From the NCBI GenBank assembly GCA_020635695.1, contig JACJZH010000010.1, forward strand, positions 1-64,000: 64,000 bases of DNA, given 5' to 3'. The stretch's first letter is position 1. Each line of letters opens with the position of its first letter. Below, piece after piece: positions 42,899 to 53,100 of this stretch. The notes beneath the pieces were generated by a model that was given only the letters and a program-made list of their open reading frames with translations, was not told the origin of the DNA and ran no database searches. The DNA is from Flavobacteriales bacterium. GTDB taxonomy: Bacteria > Bacteroidota > Bacteroidia > Flavobacteriales_F > PHOS-HE28. The translations under genes were made by a program, and so were the position numbers.

Positions 42899-43251
42899 GC
42901 ATCATCAAGAACAACCAGGCGGCCAAGACCACCATCACCCGCGACATGTCCGACCTCGATCGCGAAGTGGGGAACGTGTACGAGACCGTGGTGGTGCTTG
43001 GCAAGCGTGCAGACCAGATCTCCACCCAGATCAAGGAGGAGCTCGGCAGCAAGCTGGAGGAGTTCGCCACCAGCACCGAGAACCTGGAGGAGATCTACGA
43101 GAACCGCGAGCAGATCGAGATCAGCAAGTACTACGAGCGTCTCCCGAAGCCTTCGGCGCTTGCGATCCAGGAGCTCCTCGAGGGCAAGGTGCACATCCGG
43201 CGCCCGGAGGAAGGTGATGCCACCGCTGCCCAGGAAGGGCCTGCGGCCTGA
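42895..43251 (+). CDS. rpoZ: RNA polymerase omega subunit
   Basis: 118 residues. The omega fold segment NVYETVVVLGKRADQISTQIKEEL matches Bacteroidota RpoZ, which is diverged from the E. coli form. It supports assembly of RNA polymerase. It is translationally coupled to bamD. Confidence 0.88.
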   Translation: MSIIKNNQAAKTTITRDMSDLDREVGNVYETVVVLGKRADQISTQIKEELGSKLEEFATSTENLEEIYENREQIEISKYYERLPKPSALAIQELLEGKVHIRRPEEGDATAAQEGPAA

Positions 43252-43277
43252 TCCTCCCTGGCATTCCCCCGGTCGTC

Positions 43278-44489
43278 GTGGAGCCGATCCTGCACCGCCG
43301 GGTGCTGTTGGGTGTCACCGGCAGCATCGCCGCCTACAAGACCGCCTGGCTGGTCCGCGACCTGGTGAAGGCCGGGGCAGAGGTGCAGGTGGTCATGACA
43401 CCCGCCGCTCATGATTTCGTGACCCCGTTGACGCTGGCCACGCTCAGCAAACGGCCCGTGCTCACCGACCTGTTCCTGCGGGACGGCTCCGGAAGCTGGA
43501 ACGACCACGTGTCGCTGGGTCGCTGGGCCGACGTGCTCGTGGTGGCTCCTGCCAGCGCCCACACCCTGGCCAAGATGGCCCAGGGGCTCTGTGACAACCT
43601 GCTGCTGGCCACCTGGCTCAGTGCCACCTGTCCGGTGTACGTGGCCCCCGCCATGGACCTGGAGATGTTCGCGGACCCGGCCACCGCCCACAACCTGGAC
43701 CTCCTCCGCCAGCGTGGGGTGCATACCATCGGCCCTGAGAGCGGCGAGCTTGCCAGTGGGCTGGAAGGCGCGGGCCGGATGACCGAGCCGATGGACATCG
43801 TGCACCGCCTGGCCACCGACCTCATGGAGGGCAGCCCCCTGGCCGGCAAACGCATCCTGGTCACTGCCGGACCCACCCGGGAGGCCATCGATCCGGTACG
43901 CTACATCGGCAACCGCTCCAGCGGCCGCATGGGTTTCGCCATCGCCGAGGAGGCCGCCGCCCGGGGTGCCCGGGTGGAACTGGTGACCGGCCCCGTGGAA
44001 CTGACCACCGACCGGCCGGGCATCGTCCGGACCGATGTGGAGAGCGCGGCCGACATGGCCCAAGCCTGCAAGGAGCGTGCTCCGGAAGCCGACATTGTGA
44101 TCATGAGCGCCGCCGTGGCCGACCACCGTCCGGCCGCGCCTGCGGGCTCCAAGATCAAGAAGGACGAAGGCCATCTGGAGCTCGTCCTGGAACGCACCGA
44201 GGACATCCTGGCCTGGATCGGCAAACGACGCAGGCCCGGACAGGTGATCGCCGGCTTCGCGCTGGAGACCGAGGAGGGGCTGGAAAGCGCACGCGGCAAG
44301 TTGGAACGCAAGGGCCTCGACCTCGTGGTGCTGAACAGCCTTCAGGACGAAGGTGCCGGGTTCGGTCATGCCACCAACAAGGTGACCCTGGTGACCCGGG
44401 ACAAGGATCCCGAGCGACTGCCGTTGTTGCCCAAGGCGGAGGTGGCCAGGCGTATCTTGGACGCCATCGAACGTCGCCTGAAGGGATGA
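43278..44489 (+). CDS. coaBC: Phosphopantothenoylcysteine synthase/decarboxylase CoaBC
   Basis: 403 residues, GTG start at 43278. The N-terminal flavin-binding decarboxylase half has LLGVTGSIAAYKTAWLV and VVAPASAHTLAKMAQGLCDN. The C-terminal synthase half has ILVTAGPTREAIDPVRYIGN and SSGRMGFAIAEEA. The bifunctional enzyme makes 4'-phosphopantetheine in CoA synthesis; coaE lies 3.8 kb upstream. Confidence 0.95.
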   Translation: MEPILHRRVLLGVTGSIAAYKTAWLVRDLVKAGAEVQVVMTPAAHDFVTPLTLATLSKRPVLTDLFLRDGSGSWNDHVSLGRWADVLVVAPASAHTLAKMAQGLCDNLLLATWLSATCPVYVAPAMDLEMFADPATAHNLDLLRQRGVHTIGPESGELASGLEGAGRMTEPMDIVHRLATDLMEGSPLAGKRILVTAGPTREAIDPVRYIGNRSSGRMGFAIAEEAAARGARVELVTGPVELTTDRPGIVRTDVESAADMAQACKERAPEADIVIMSAAVADHRPAAPAGSKIKKDEGHLELVLERTEDILAWIGKRRRPGQVIAGFALETEEGLESARGKLERKGLDLVVLNSLQDEGAGFGHATNKVTLVTRDKDPERLPLLPKAEVARRILDAIERRLKG

Positions 44490-45385
44490 GGAAGATCGTG
44501 CTGTCGACCCTGCTGACGGGCCTGTTGGCCGGTGGCGTGCTGGCCCAGGAGTTCAACTGCCAGGTGCAGGTGCAGGCCCCGCAGATCTCCAATGCCGACC
44601 CACGCATCTGGAAGTCGCTGGAACTCGCGATCGTGGAGTTCTACAACACCCGGCGTTTCACGAACTACAACTACGCGCCCCAGGAGCGGATCGACATCAA
44701 CCTGCTGCTCACGGTCAATGACTTCAACGGCACCGACTACTTCCGCGGCACCCTGCAGGTGATCTACGCCCGGCCGATCTTCAACACCGACTACAACAGC
44801 CCGGTGATCGACCTGGTGGACAACTTCGTGGAGTTCCGCTTCCTGGAGAACACCCAGATCGAGTTCACCCCGGACCGGTTCCAGAACAACCTGTCCAGCC
44901 TGCTGGGGTTCTATGCCTATTTCGTGCTCGGGCTGGACAGCGACTCCTTCTCTCCGCTGGGTGGAAGCGAGTTCTACAACCTGGCGCAGCAGGTGGTGAA
45001 CAATGCCCAGAACGCCCAGGAGTCGGGCTGGAAGGCCTTCGAGGAACAGCGGAACCGCTACTGGCTGATCGACAACCAGCTGCAGGCGGTGTTCCGCCCG
45101 CTGCGCCAATGCCTCTACGACTACCACCGTTCGGGACTGGACGCCATGACCGAGGACGCCACAGCGGCCAAGCGCGCCATCGCCGCCAGCATCGAGAAGC
45201 TCAAGACCGTGCACCAGGCCAAGCCGGTGAGCTACAACATGCAGGTCTTCTTCAACGCCAAGTACAACGAACTGGTGGAGCTCTACAAGCCCGAGCCCCC
45301 GCAGGAGAAGACCCGGCTGTTCAACACCCTGCAGATCATCGACCCGGGGCACATCAGCCAGTACCAGAACATGATGCGGAACTGA
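44486..45385 (+). CDS. DUF4835 family secreted protein
   Basis: 299 residues with a signal peptide (TLLTGLLAGGVLAQEFNC). DUF4835 pattern: VQVQAPQISNADPRIWKSLE, YNYAPQERIDINLLLTVN and SSLLGFYAYFVLGLDSDSFS. This Bacteroidota family is nearly always encoded between coaBC and recN. Its function is not known; a periplasmic or outer membrane assembly role is inferred from its company. Overlaps the coaBC stop (ATGA). Confidence 0.9.
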   Translation: MRKIVLSTLLTGLLAGGVLAQEFNCQVQVQAPQISNADPRIWKSLELAIVEFYNTRRFTNYNYAPQERIDINLLLTVNDFNGTDYFRGTLQVIYARPIFNTDYNSPVIDLVDNFVEFRFLENTQIEFTPDRFQNNLSSLLGFYAYFVLGLDSDSFSPLGGSEFYNLAQQVVNNAQNAQESGWKAFEEQRNRYWLIDNQLQAVFRPLRQCLYDYHRSGLDAMTEDATAAKRAIAASIEKLKTVHQAKPVSYNMQVFFNAKYNELVELYKPEPPQEKTRLFNTLQIIDPGHISQYQNMMRN

Positions 45386-45419
45386 GCGGCCGGGAACGGC
45401 GAATGCCCGTTCCGCTGCT

Positions 45420-45427
45420 CATCTTTG
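45420..45427 (+). promoter_or_regulatory. -7-like box CATCTTTG for recN
   Basis: One mismatch to TAnnTTTG; 6 nt before the ATG at 45434. Confidence 0.5.
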
Positions 45428-45433
45428 TGGGGC

Positions 45434-47086
45434 ATGCTCCGGCGGCTCACCATCTCCAACTACCTGCTGATCGACGGGCTGGACCTGCCGCTCGGCGAAG
45501 GGCTCAGCATCATCACCGGCGAGACCGGTAGCGGCAAGAGCATTTTACTGGGCGCGCTGGGTCTGGCCACCGGCGAACGGGCCGAAAGCGGCATCATGCG
45601 CGATCCGGCCTCCCGTTGCGTCATCGAGCTCGAGGTCCAGCTCGACCCCGACCGGTGGCAGGGCTGGTTCCAACGGGCCGAACTGCCCTGGGAGAGCCCC
45701 TGCATCCTGCGGCGCCAACTGGAGCCCAACGGCCGGTCCCGGGCCTTCATCAACGACACCCCCGTGCGGCTGGAGCAGCTGCGCGAACTGGGCGCCGGCA
45801 TCCTGCACGTGCACAGCCAGCACCACACGCTGCTGTTGAACGACCGTGCGTTCCAGCTCGGCCTCGTGGATGGTTTCTGCGGCCAGCATCAGGCGGTGGA
45901 ACACTATGCCGGCACCTACCGTCAGTGGAGGTCCGTCCGTGAACGGCTGGACGCCCTGCGGGAGGAGGAGGCCAACGCACGGCAGGAAGCGGACTACCTG
46001 GCCTTTCAGCTGAACGAACTGGACGCTGCCGCCCTGCAGGAAGGCGAGATCGCCCACCTGGAGCAGGACCTGGCCCGCGCCGAGCATGCGGAGGAGCTCC
46101 TGCGCACGCTGCAGGCCGTGGACGATGGGGTGCAGGGGGATGGCGGGCTGCTGGCCGGGCTTTCCTCCCTGGAGCAGGCGCTGGCCAAGGCATCGCGCTA
46201 CGACCAACGCAGCGCCTCCTTGCTGGAACGGCTGCGCAGTGTGCGCATCGAGCTGCAGGACATCGGCCATGAAGCTTCGGGTGCCGCTCTGGAAGTGGAC
46301 CTGGACCCTGCGGCCGTGGACCGCTTGAACGAAAGGCTCGACAGCCTGAACCGCCTGCTGCAGAAACACCGCTGCGAGGATGAGACCGCATTGATCGCCC
46401 TGCGGGAGGACCTGCGGGAGCGGCTGGCGCGGATCGGTGGCCTGGGCAGGGACCTGGGCGAGCTGGAAGGGGAGGAGGAACGCCTGCGGACGAACGTGTC
46501 CAAGCAGGCGGATGGCTTGTCCAAGGCCCGCTCCAAGGCGCTGGCACCCCTGGCGAAGGAAGTGGAGCAGGTCCTGCACGACCTGGGCATGCCCCATGCG
46601 GTGTTCCGCTTCGAGCACACCACCGGCGAACCCGGTCCGCGAGGCATCGATCGGCTGCGCATGCTGTTCAGCGCCAACAAGGACCGGGCTCCCGAACCGT
46701 TGGACAAGGTGGCCTCCGGCGGCGAGCTGGGGCGCGTGATGCTGGCCCTGATCGGCCTGGCAGCGGGCAGCCTGGACCTGCCCACGGTGGTCTTCGATGA
46801 GGTGGACACCGGTGTGAGCGGGCCCGTCGCGGACCGCGTGGGCGAGCTGATGCGCCACATGGCCGGGGAGCGTCAGGTGATCGCCATCACCCACCTCCCA
46901 CAGATCGCCGGCAAGGCGGACACCCATCTGCTGGTGACCAAGGACCAGGAGGCCGAGGTGGTCCACAGCCGGATCCGCCCGATCGATGGCGAGGAGCGCG
47001 TGCGCACCCTGGCGGCCATGCTCAGCGGGCGCCGCACCACCAAGGCCGCCCTGGAGAACGCCCGCGAGCTGCTGAAGGGCGGGTAG
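45434..47086 (+). CDS. recN: DNA repair protein RecN
   Basis: 550 residues from the ATG at 45434; a TTG 9 nt upstream lies in the promoter box. SMC-like layout: Walker A ITGETGSGKSILLGAL, a long coiled coil (about 155-380), ABC signature KVASGGELGRVMLAL and Walker B TVVFDEVDTGVSGP. It helps repair double-strand breaks. Confidence 0.95.
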   Translation: MLRRLTISNYLLIDGLDLPLGEGLSIITGETGSGKSILLGALGLATGERAESGIMRDPASRCVIELEVQLDPDRWQGWFQRAELPWESPCILRRQLEPNGRSRAFINDTPVRLEQLRELGAGILHVHSQHHTLLLNDRAFQLGLVDGFCGQHQAVEHYAGTYRQWRSVRERLDALREEEANARQEADYLAFQLNELDAAALQEGEIAHLEQDLARAEHAEELLRTLQAVDDGVQGDGGLLAGLSSLEQALAKASRYDQRSASLLERLRSVRIELQDIGHEASGAALEVDLDPAAVDRLNERLDSLNRLLQKHRCEDETALIALREDLRERLARIGGLGRDLGELEGEEERLRTNVSKQADGLSKARSKALAPLAKEVEQVLHDLGMPHAVFRFEHTTGEPGPRGIDRLRMLFSANKDRAPEPLDKVASGGELGRVMLALIGLAAGSLDLPTVVFDEVDTGVSGPVADRVGELMRHMAGERQVIAITHLPQIAGKADTHLLVTKDQEAEVVHSRIRPIDGEERVRTLAAMLSGRRTTKAALENARELLKGG

Positions 47087-47104
47087 GCGTTCCGGAGCGA
47101 ACGG

Positions 47105-47112
47105 TAATTTCG
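47105..47112 (+). promoter_or_regulatory. -7 box TAATTTCG for fabI
   Basis: 18 nt before the fabI ATG; same 8-mer as upstream of sucD and the lipoprotein at 54397. Confidence 0.5.
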
Positions 47113-47130
47113 GCCCAAACGCGAAGCGAC

Positions 47131-47949
47131 ATGGCAACTGGCATCCTGAAGGGAAAGCGTGGCATCATCTCCGGTGCCCTGAACGAACAGAGCATCGCCT
47201 GGAAGGTGGCCGAGGAGGCCCATGCCGAAGGCGCCACCTTCGTGCTCACCAACGCCCCCGTGGCCATGCGCATGGGCGAGATCAACGGACTGGCCGAGGC
47301 CACCGGCGCCTCGATCATACCCGCCGATGCCACCAAGGACGAGGACCTCGACGCGCTCTTCACCGGGGCTGCGGAGAAGCTCGGTGGCCCCGTGGACTTC
47401 GTGCTGCACAGCATTGGCATGAGCCCCAACGTGCGCAAGGGCCGCAGCTACGACGACCTGAACTACGAGTGGTACAAGCAGACCCTGGACGTGAGCGCCA
47501 TGAGCCTGCACCGCATGTTGCAGGCCGCCCACAAACGGAACGCCCTGAACGAGGGCGCCAGCGTGGTGGCCCTGAGCTACATCGCCGCCCAGCGCGTGTT
47601 CCCCGACTACGGCGACATGGCCGACGCCAAGGCCCTCTTGGAGAGCATCGCCCGCAGCTGGGGATACAGGCTCGGCAAGGAGAACAAGGTCCGCGTGAAC
47701 ACGGTGAGCCAGAGCCCCACGATCACCACCGCCGGGGCCGGCATCAAGGGCTTCGACGGCTTTTTCGGCTTCGCCCAGGAAATGAGCCCGCTGGGCAATG
47801 CTCCGGCCATCGACTGCGCCCGGTTCTGCATCGCCCTGTTCAGCGACCTCACCCGCTTCGTCACCATGCAGAACCTCTACCACGACGGTGGGTTCAGCAG
47901 CACGGGTGTGACCCCCGAGGTGATGGCCAAGTTCGTGCAGGAGGGCTGA
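47131..47949 (+). CDS. fabI: Enoyl-ACP reductase FabI
   Basis: 272 residues. NADH-binding start KGKRGIISGALNEQSIAWKV, HSIGM in the centre and the FabI-type catalytic pattern DYGDMADAKALLE (Tyr, Lys), then VNTVSQSPTITTAG. It performs the last reduction in fatty acid elongation and is the target class of triclosan-like inhibitors. Bacteroidota FabI are of this size. Confidence 0.95.
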   Translation: MATGILKGKRGIISGALNEQSIAWKVAEEAHAEGATFVLTNAPVAMRMGEINGLAEATGASIIPADATKDEDLDALFTGAAEKLGGPVDFVLHSIGMSPNVRKGRSYDDLNYEWYKQTLDVSAMSLHRMLQAAHKRNALNEGASVVALSYIAAQRVFPDYGDMADAKALLESIARSWGYRLGKENKVRVNTVSQSPTITTAGAGIKGFDGFFGFAQEMSPLGNAPAIDCARFCIALFSDLTRFVTMQNLYHDGGFSSTGVTPEVMAKFVQEG

Positions 47950-47978
47950 TGGCCCTTGGCCGCTGGTAGGTGGCCACC

Positions 47979-47986
47979 TACCTTTG
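47979..47986 (+). promoter_or_regulatory. -7 box TACCTTTG
   Basis: Exact match to TAnnTTTG, 27 nt before the ATG at 48014. It overlaps the TTG at 47984 that would otherwise give a longer protein, so the ATG is preferred. Confidence 0.6.
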
Positions 47987-48013
47987 GAAAGCCCCGCCAC
48001 CACCGGGGTGGAC

Positions 48014-50179
48014 ATGATCGGAACACACGCACTTCGGCTGACCTCGGCCTCCTTGCTGCTGGTCGCAGGCCTCGCCTTGCAGGCACAGAACGGCAAGTCC
48101 TTCCTCAAGGAAGGTGATCAGTTCCGCAAGGAACAGCAGCTGGACAAGGCCCTGGAACGCTACGGGTTGGCCATCGAGGTGGACCCTGGCATGACCAAGG
48201 CCTACCAGGCCAGGGCCGAAGTGCTGGTCCTGCTGGGGCGTGATCAGGAGGCCATCGCCGACCTCCAGCGACTGGCTGAACTGGAGCCCAAGGATGCCGA
48301 TGCCGCCTCGGCCGTGGCCGCCGCTTACTTCAGGGCAGGCCAGCTGGAAGCTGCCCGGAGCTGGTGCGACAAGGCCTTGGAACGCGACGAGCGCCAGTTG
48401 GACGCCTTGCAGACCCGGGTCCGGGCGTGCCTGGCCCTGGGCGACCTGGACTGTGCCACCGCCTCGTCGGACAAGGCACTCGCCACCAAGGCCACCACCG
48501 ATACCTACTACCTGCACGGTCTGGCCCGCATGGCCGCGCGCGACCTGACCACGGCCGAAAAGGACTTCCAGCAGGTCATCGATTGGAACCACGTGTACGA
48601 GGAGGCGTACATCGCGCTCGCCGAGGTCCAGTTGAAGCTCTACGAAGGCTACGAGGGCCCCACCATGAAGATGCGGACCCTGGACAAGGCCGTGGAGGAG
48701 ACCAGCACCGCGCTGGAACTGAATCCCCAGAGCATCCCGGCGCTCAAGACACGGTCCCGGGCCCATGCGTTCCAACAGGACCATGCCAAGGCGATCGCGG
48801 ACATCAGCCGGGTGGTGGCCTTGGGAGATACCGATACGGAGGTCTATCGGATGCGGGCGGGATACTACCAAGGCTTCGGGCAGTACCAGAACGCCATCAA
48901 CGACCTGAACCGGGTGCTGGCGGAGAGTCCCGAGGACCGGACGGCCCTGGTTCAGCGTTCGGCCTGCCGCGAGGCCAACCTGGACCTGGACGGTGCCCTG
49001 GACGACCTGAAGTTGGCGACCAAACTGGCGGAGAAGGACCCCGATGCCGATCTCGAGGAGAAACGCTCACTGGCAGAGGCACGCGACCGCATCGGCGCGC
49101 GGGTGTTCGAACTGGGACGCGAGGCCGATCCGCCCCGGATCACCGTGCTGGAACCCTTCCGCAAGGAGGGCGATGTCGTGCAGGTGTCCTCCTCGCTCAA
49201 CTACGTGAAGGTGTCCGGATACGTCCGCGACAAGAGCCTGCTCAAGGCCATCACCGTGAACGGGGAAGCCGCGGACTTCAACGTGGATGAAAAGGACCCC
49301 CAGTTCATCGTGACCGTGCCCCTGGCGCATGATCAGGAGGAACTGGCGGTGCAGGCCGTGGACGTGTACGACAACTTCTCCAACATGGACCTCCGCGTGG
49401 AGCGCACCGAAGGGCTGGCACCCTCCATTGTGCTCACGAGCCCGGAACCGAGCGGGGATCGCGAGATCACCATCGAGGAGGGGAAGGAGGACGTGTTCGT
49501 GGAAGGCCTGGTCAGCGATGCCAGCCCCATCCGCCTGATCGCCGTGGACGGTGTGAACGCCAGCTATGCACCCGACCGCTTGGACCCTGATTTCAGCATC
49601 AAGGTACCTGTGGCCGGCAAGGACCGTTTCGTGGTACGCGCGGAGGACCAGCACGGCAACGCGGCGGAAGCGGTGTTCACCATCCGCCGGATCAAGCCGG
49701 CCCCGGTGGCGGTGGCCACACCAACCCCCACGACCACCACCCCGACCACCGGCACCACGGGCACCACCTGGATCGTGCACATCGACAACAGCAACTACAA
49801 GGGTTTCCCCGCCATCACCGGCAAGGACGATGCCGCCAAGATGCGCCAGGCCTTCGGCAACTACCGGGTGCAGCGCACCATCACGAAGAAGGACATGACC
49901 AAGGCCGATCTGGACCGCTTCTTCAACATCGAGCTGCGGGACCTGGTGCGCACCAACCAGGTGAACACCATCCTGGTCTGGTATTCCGGGCATGGCCGCA
50001 ACGTGAGCGGCAAGGCCTATTGGGTGCCCGTGGATGCGAAGAAGGACGACGTGTACAGCTACTTCAACTACGGTTCGCTGAAGGCGCAGATGCAGAACTA
50101 CAGCGAGACCGTGGGCAATACCGTGGTGGTGAGCGACGCGGCGGGCAGTGAGGCCTCCTTCTACGAGCTCACCCGCTAA
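48014..50179 (+). CDS. Periplasmic TPR protein with C-terminal inactive caspase-like domain
   Basis: 721 residues. Signal peptide (ASLLLVAGLALQAQ), then about eight TPR repeats (residues 28-330), two Ig-like domains (about 365-570) and a Pro/Thr linker (TPTPTTTTPTT). The last 137 residues are a caspase/C14-type domain. The substrate-side His is kept (YSGHGR, H660), but the position of the catalytic Cys reads VSDAAGSE, so Ala710 replaces Cys (codon GCG). Only 11 residues follow, whereas active family members continue further. It is therefore probably a pseudoenzyme that binds rather than cuts. The cyclase gene starts 10 nt downstream. Confidence 0.82.
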   Translation: MIGTHALRLTSASLLLVAGLALQAQNGKSFLKEGDQFRKEQQLDKALERYGLAIEVDPGMTKAYQARAEVLVLLGRDQEAIADLQRLAELEPKDADAASAVAAAYFRAGQLEAARSWCDKALERDERQLDALQTRVRACLALGDLDCATASSDKALATKATTDTYYLHGLARMAARDLTTAEKDFQQVIDWNHVYEEAYIALAEVQLKLYEGYEGPTMKMRTLDKAVEETSTALELNPQSIPALKTRSRAHAFQQDHAKAIADISRVVALGDTDTEVYRMRAGYYQGFGQYQNAINDLNRVLAESPEDRTALVQRSACREANLDLDGALDDLKLATKLAEKDPDADLEEKRSLAEARDRIGARVFELGREADPPRITVLEPFRKEGDVVQVSSSLNYVKVSGYVRDKSLLKAITVNGEAADFNVDEKDPQFIVTVPLAHDQEELAVQAVDVYDNFSNMDLRVERTEGLAPSIVLTSPEPSGDREITIEEGKEDVFVEGLVSDASPIRLIAVDGVNASYAPDRLDPDFSIKVPVAGKDRFVVRAEDQHGNAAEAVFTIRRIKPAPVAVATPTPTTTTPTTGTTGTTWIVHIDNSNYKGFPAITGKDDAAKMRQAFGNYRVQRTITKKDMTKADLDRFFNIELRDLVRTNQVNTILVWYSGHGRNVSGKAYWVPVDAKKDDVYSYFNYGSLKAQMQNYSETVGNTVVVSDAAGSEASFYELTR

Positions 50180-50189
50180 CTTGCCTGCG

Positions 50190-53100
50190 ATGTCCCCGAT
50201 CCGATCCGCAGGCCGGTGCCTGGTACTCACGATCGCCTTCCTGGCCGCAGCCCCAGTGAGCGCCCAGCGCTACTTCTTCGAGCAGGTGGGCGTGGACAGG
50301 GGGCTTCCGGCGAGCAAGGTCTACGCGGTGCTCCAGGACGGCTATGGCACCGTCTGGATCGGCACCGAGGCCGGGCTGGCCGCCTATGACGGCCGCCAGG
50401 TACGCAGCATAGGCACCCAGGACGGCGCCGCACCCGGGGGTGCCCGAAGCCTGCTGCTGGACCGCCAGGGCCGTCTTTGGGTGGGACACCTGGACGGCGG
50501 CATCACCGTGCATGACGGGGACCGGTTCCAGGCATACACCGTGGGGGAGGGCATGCCCAGCGCGGTGACCGGTCTGGCCGAGGACGTGAACGGGACCATC
50601 TGGCTGGCCACGGCCGGCTCGGGTGCCTGGCGCATTCCACCCATGGAGGACCTACCGACCACTCTTGCCGCAACGCGTGTGGGCGCCAGTGACCTTCGCG
50701 ATAAACTACTGGGAGCGTGCGCGTTGAAGGATGGCCGTTCATGCTTCGTGGAGGACGGTGGAACGATCCTGGTCACCCGGGACGGAACCGGGTTCGAGCC
50801 CTTGGACATGCCCGGCATACCACAGGTATTCCGCTTCACGGCGCTCTTTCAGCACAGCTCGGGAGACCTGTGGGTGGGCACCATCGGGGGTGGCGCTTTC
50901 CGGCTGCCGGCCAATGGCGCGCCCACGGTACGCTATGACATCCCCGCCGGGCTGGGCAGTGAGACCGTGTTCTGCTTCGGTGAGGATGCCCGGCAACGGA
51001 CCTGGGTGGGCACGCTGGACGGAGGGTTGTCCTGCATCGACGGGGATGAAGTGCGCACGTTCGACCCGCGCAATGGCCTGCACACCAGTTTCGTGCGCTG
51101 CATCGGCCGCGACCGGGAGGGGAACCTGCTGATCGGCACCAACGACAACGGGCTGGACATCTTCAAGGGGGAGCGCTTCGTGAGCTTCGGTGAACCCGAT
51201 GGACTGGCCGACCCGCGCGTGTGGGCCGTGCTGGAGGACCGCCAGGGAAGCACCTGGTTCGGAACGGACAACGGGATCGTGGTCCTGGGTCGCAAGGGCT
51301 CGGTGGATCGCACCATCACCGTGCAGGACGGGCAGCTCACCAGCAACTTCATCCGGAGCCTGAAGGAGGACCAGAACGGCAGGATCTGGATCGGCACCGA
51401 CAATGGCGGGCTGCTCCAGTATGACCCGCGCAGCGGAAGGGCCGTGCCACAGACCGAGCTCAGCTTCACCCTGGCCGAGCAAAAGGTCACGGCACTGGAG
51501 CTGGGGCAGCCCGGCGAGCTCTGGGTGGGCGGACTGAACGGTGTCCGGCGCTACATCCCGGGGTCCGGCACCGTGCCCACGATCTACACGGTGAACGAGG
51601 GGCTCGCTTCGGACCACGTGAAGGGGCTCTTCCGCGACCGCGACGGCGCCATCTGGGTCGGCAGCACCGTGGGGGGCATATCGGTGATCGACAACGGCGT
51701 GGTGCACGCGCTCGACCTGGGCAGGGCCTTCACGGCCACCTGCTTCACCCAGGACGAAGCAGGGCGGATCTGGGTGGGGACCGAAGGCCAGGGCATCCTC
51801 GTCCTCGAAGGACGCAAGGAGGTCCAGCGCTTCACCGATCAGGAAGGTCTGCTGAGCAACACCATCAAGGCCCTGGCCACCGACGCCCAGGGCCATGTCT
51901 GGATCGGTACGAACAAGGGCCTGAACAAGTGGCGTCCGAAGAAGGGCGGGTTCATCGCCTTCACCGAACGGGCCGGCTTCACCGGCATCGAGGTGCTGCC
52001 CAACGCGGTGGCCGCCACCGGCAGGGGCGAGGTCTGGTTCGGCACGGTGAACGGGGCCACCCGGGTGGGTAGCGAGGCCGGCAGCGACGAACAGATCGCG
52101 CCGTTGGTCGCCATTCGGGGCTGGAAGGTGAACCTGGAGGATCACCCGGTGAAGGAGCGCAACAAGCTGGACCACACCGAACGCAACGTGCGCATCGCCT
52201 ACGGCAGCGTATCGCTGAGCGACCCGGACGCCGTGCGCTACGCCTACATGCTGGAGGGACTGGACACCGACTGGCAGCCCATCACCACCACCACCGACGC
52301 CTATTACCCGGCACTTCCGCCGAACGAGTACGAGTTCAAGGTGAAGGCCATGGACCGCACCGGCGACTGGAGCGAACCGGCCGCCTTGCGTTTCACCGTG
52401 CTGCCGCCCTGGTGGCAGAGCTGGTGGTTCTACACCGCCAGTGCGGTCTTCATCGGCATCGTGTTCTTCAGCTACGTGAAGGTGCGTGAACGCCAATTGA
52501 GGATGCGCAACATGGTGCTGGAGAGGAAGGTGGAGGAACGCACTGCGGAAGTGGTGGCCCAGAGCCGTGAGATCGAACAGCAGAAAGGTCAGATCGAGGG
52601 ACTGCTCCTGAACATCCTTCCGAAGCCCATCAGCGATGAGCTGCAGGAGAAGGGAAGCGCCACGGCCCGGCGGCACGACCATGTCTCCGTGATGTTCACC
52701 GACTTCAAGGGCTTCACCCAGGTGGCCGAGCGCATGACCCCGGAGGAACTGGTCCATGAGCTGGACGAGTGCTTCATCCGGTTCGACGACATCGTGGGCC
52801 GCTATGGTCTGGAGAAGATCAAGACCATCGGCGACAGCTACATGTGCGCGGCCGGCGTGCCTGCCAGCGACCCGCAGCACGCTGTCAAGACCGTGCTGGT
52901 GGCCTTCGAGGTGCGCGAGCTCATGGATGACTGGAAACGCCAACGGGAGGCCCAGGGGAAGATGCCTTGGAGCCTGCGGATCGGCGTGCATTCAGGCCCG
53001 GTGGTCGCAGGCGTGGTGGGCAAGCGGAAGTTCGCCTACGACATCTGGGGGGACACCGTGAACACGGCCAGCCGGATGGAAAGCAGCGGTGAGCCGGGCG

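Noticed and set aside
47984..48013. TTG start giving ten extra residues for the TPR protein
   Set aside because: The TTG lies inside an exact TAnnTTTG promoter box, and the ATG at 48014 starts the signal peptide.
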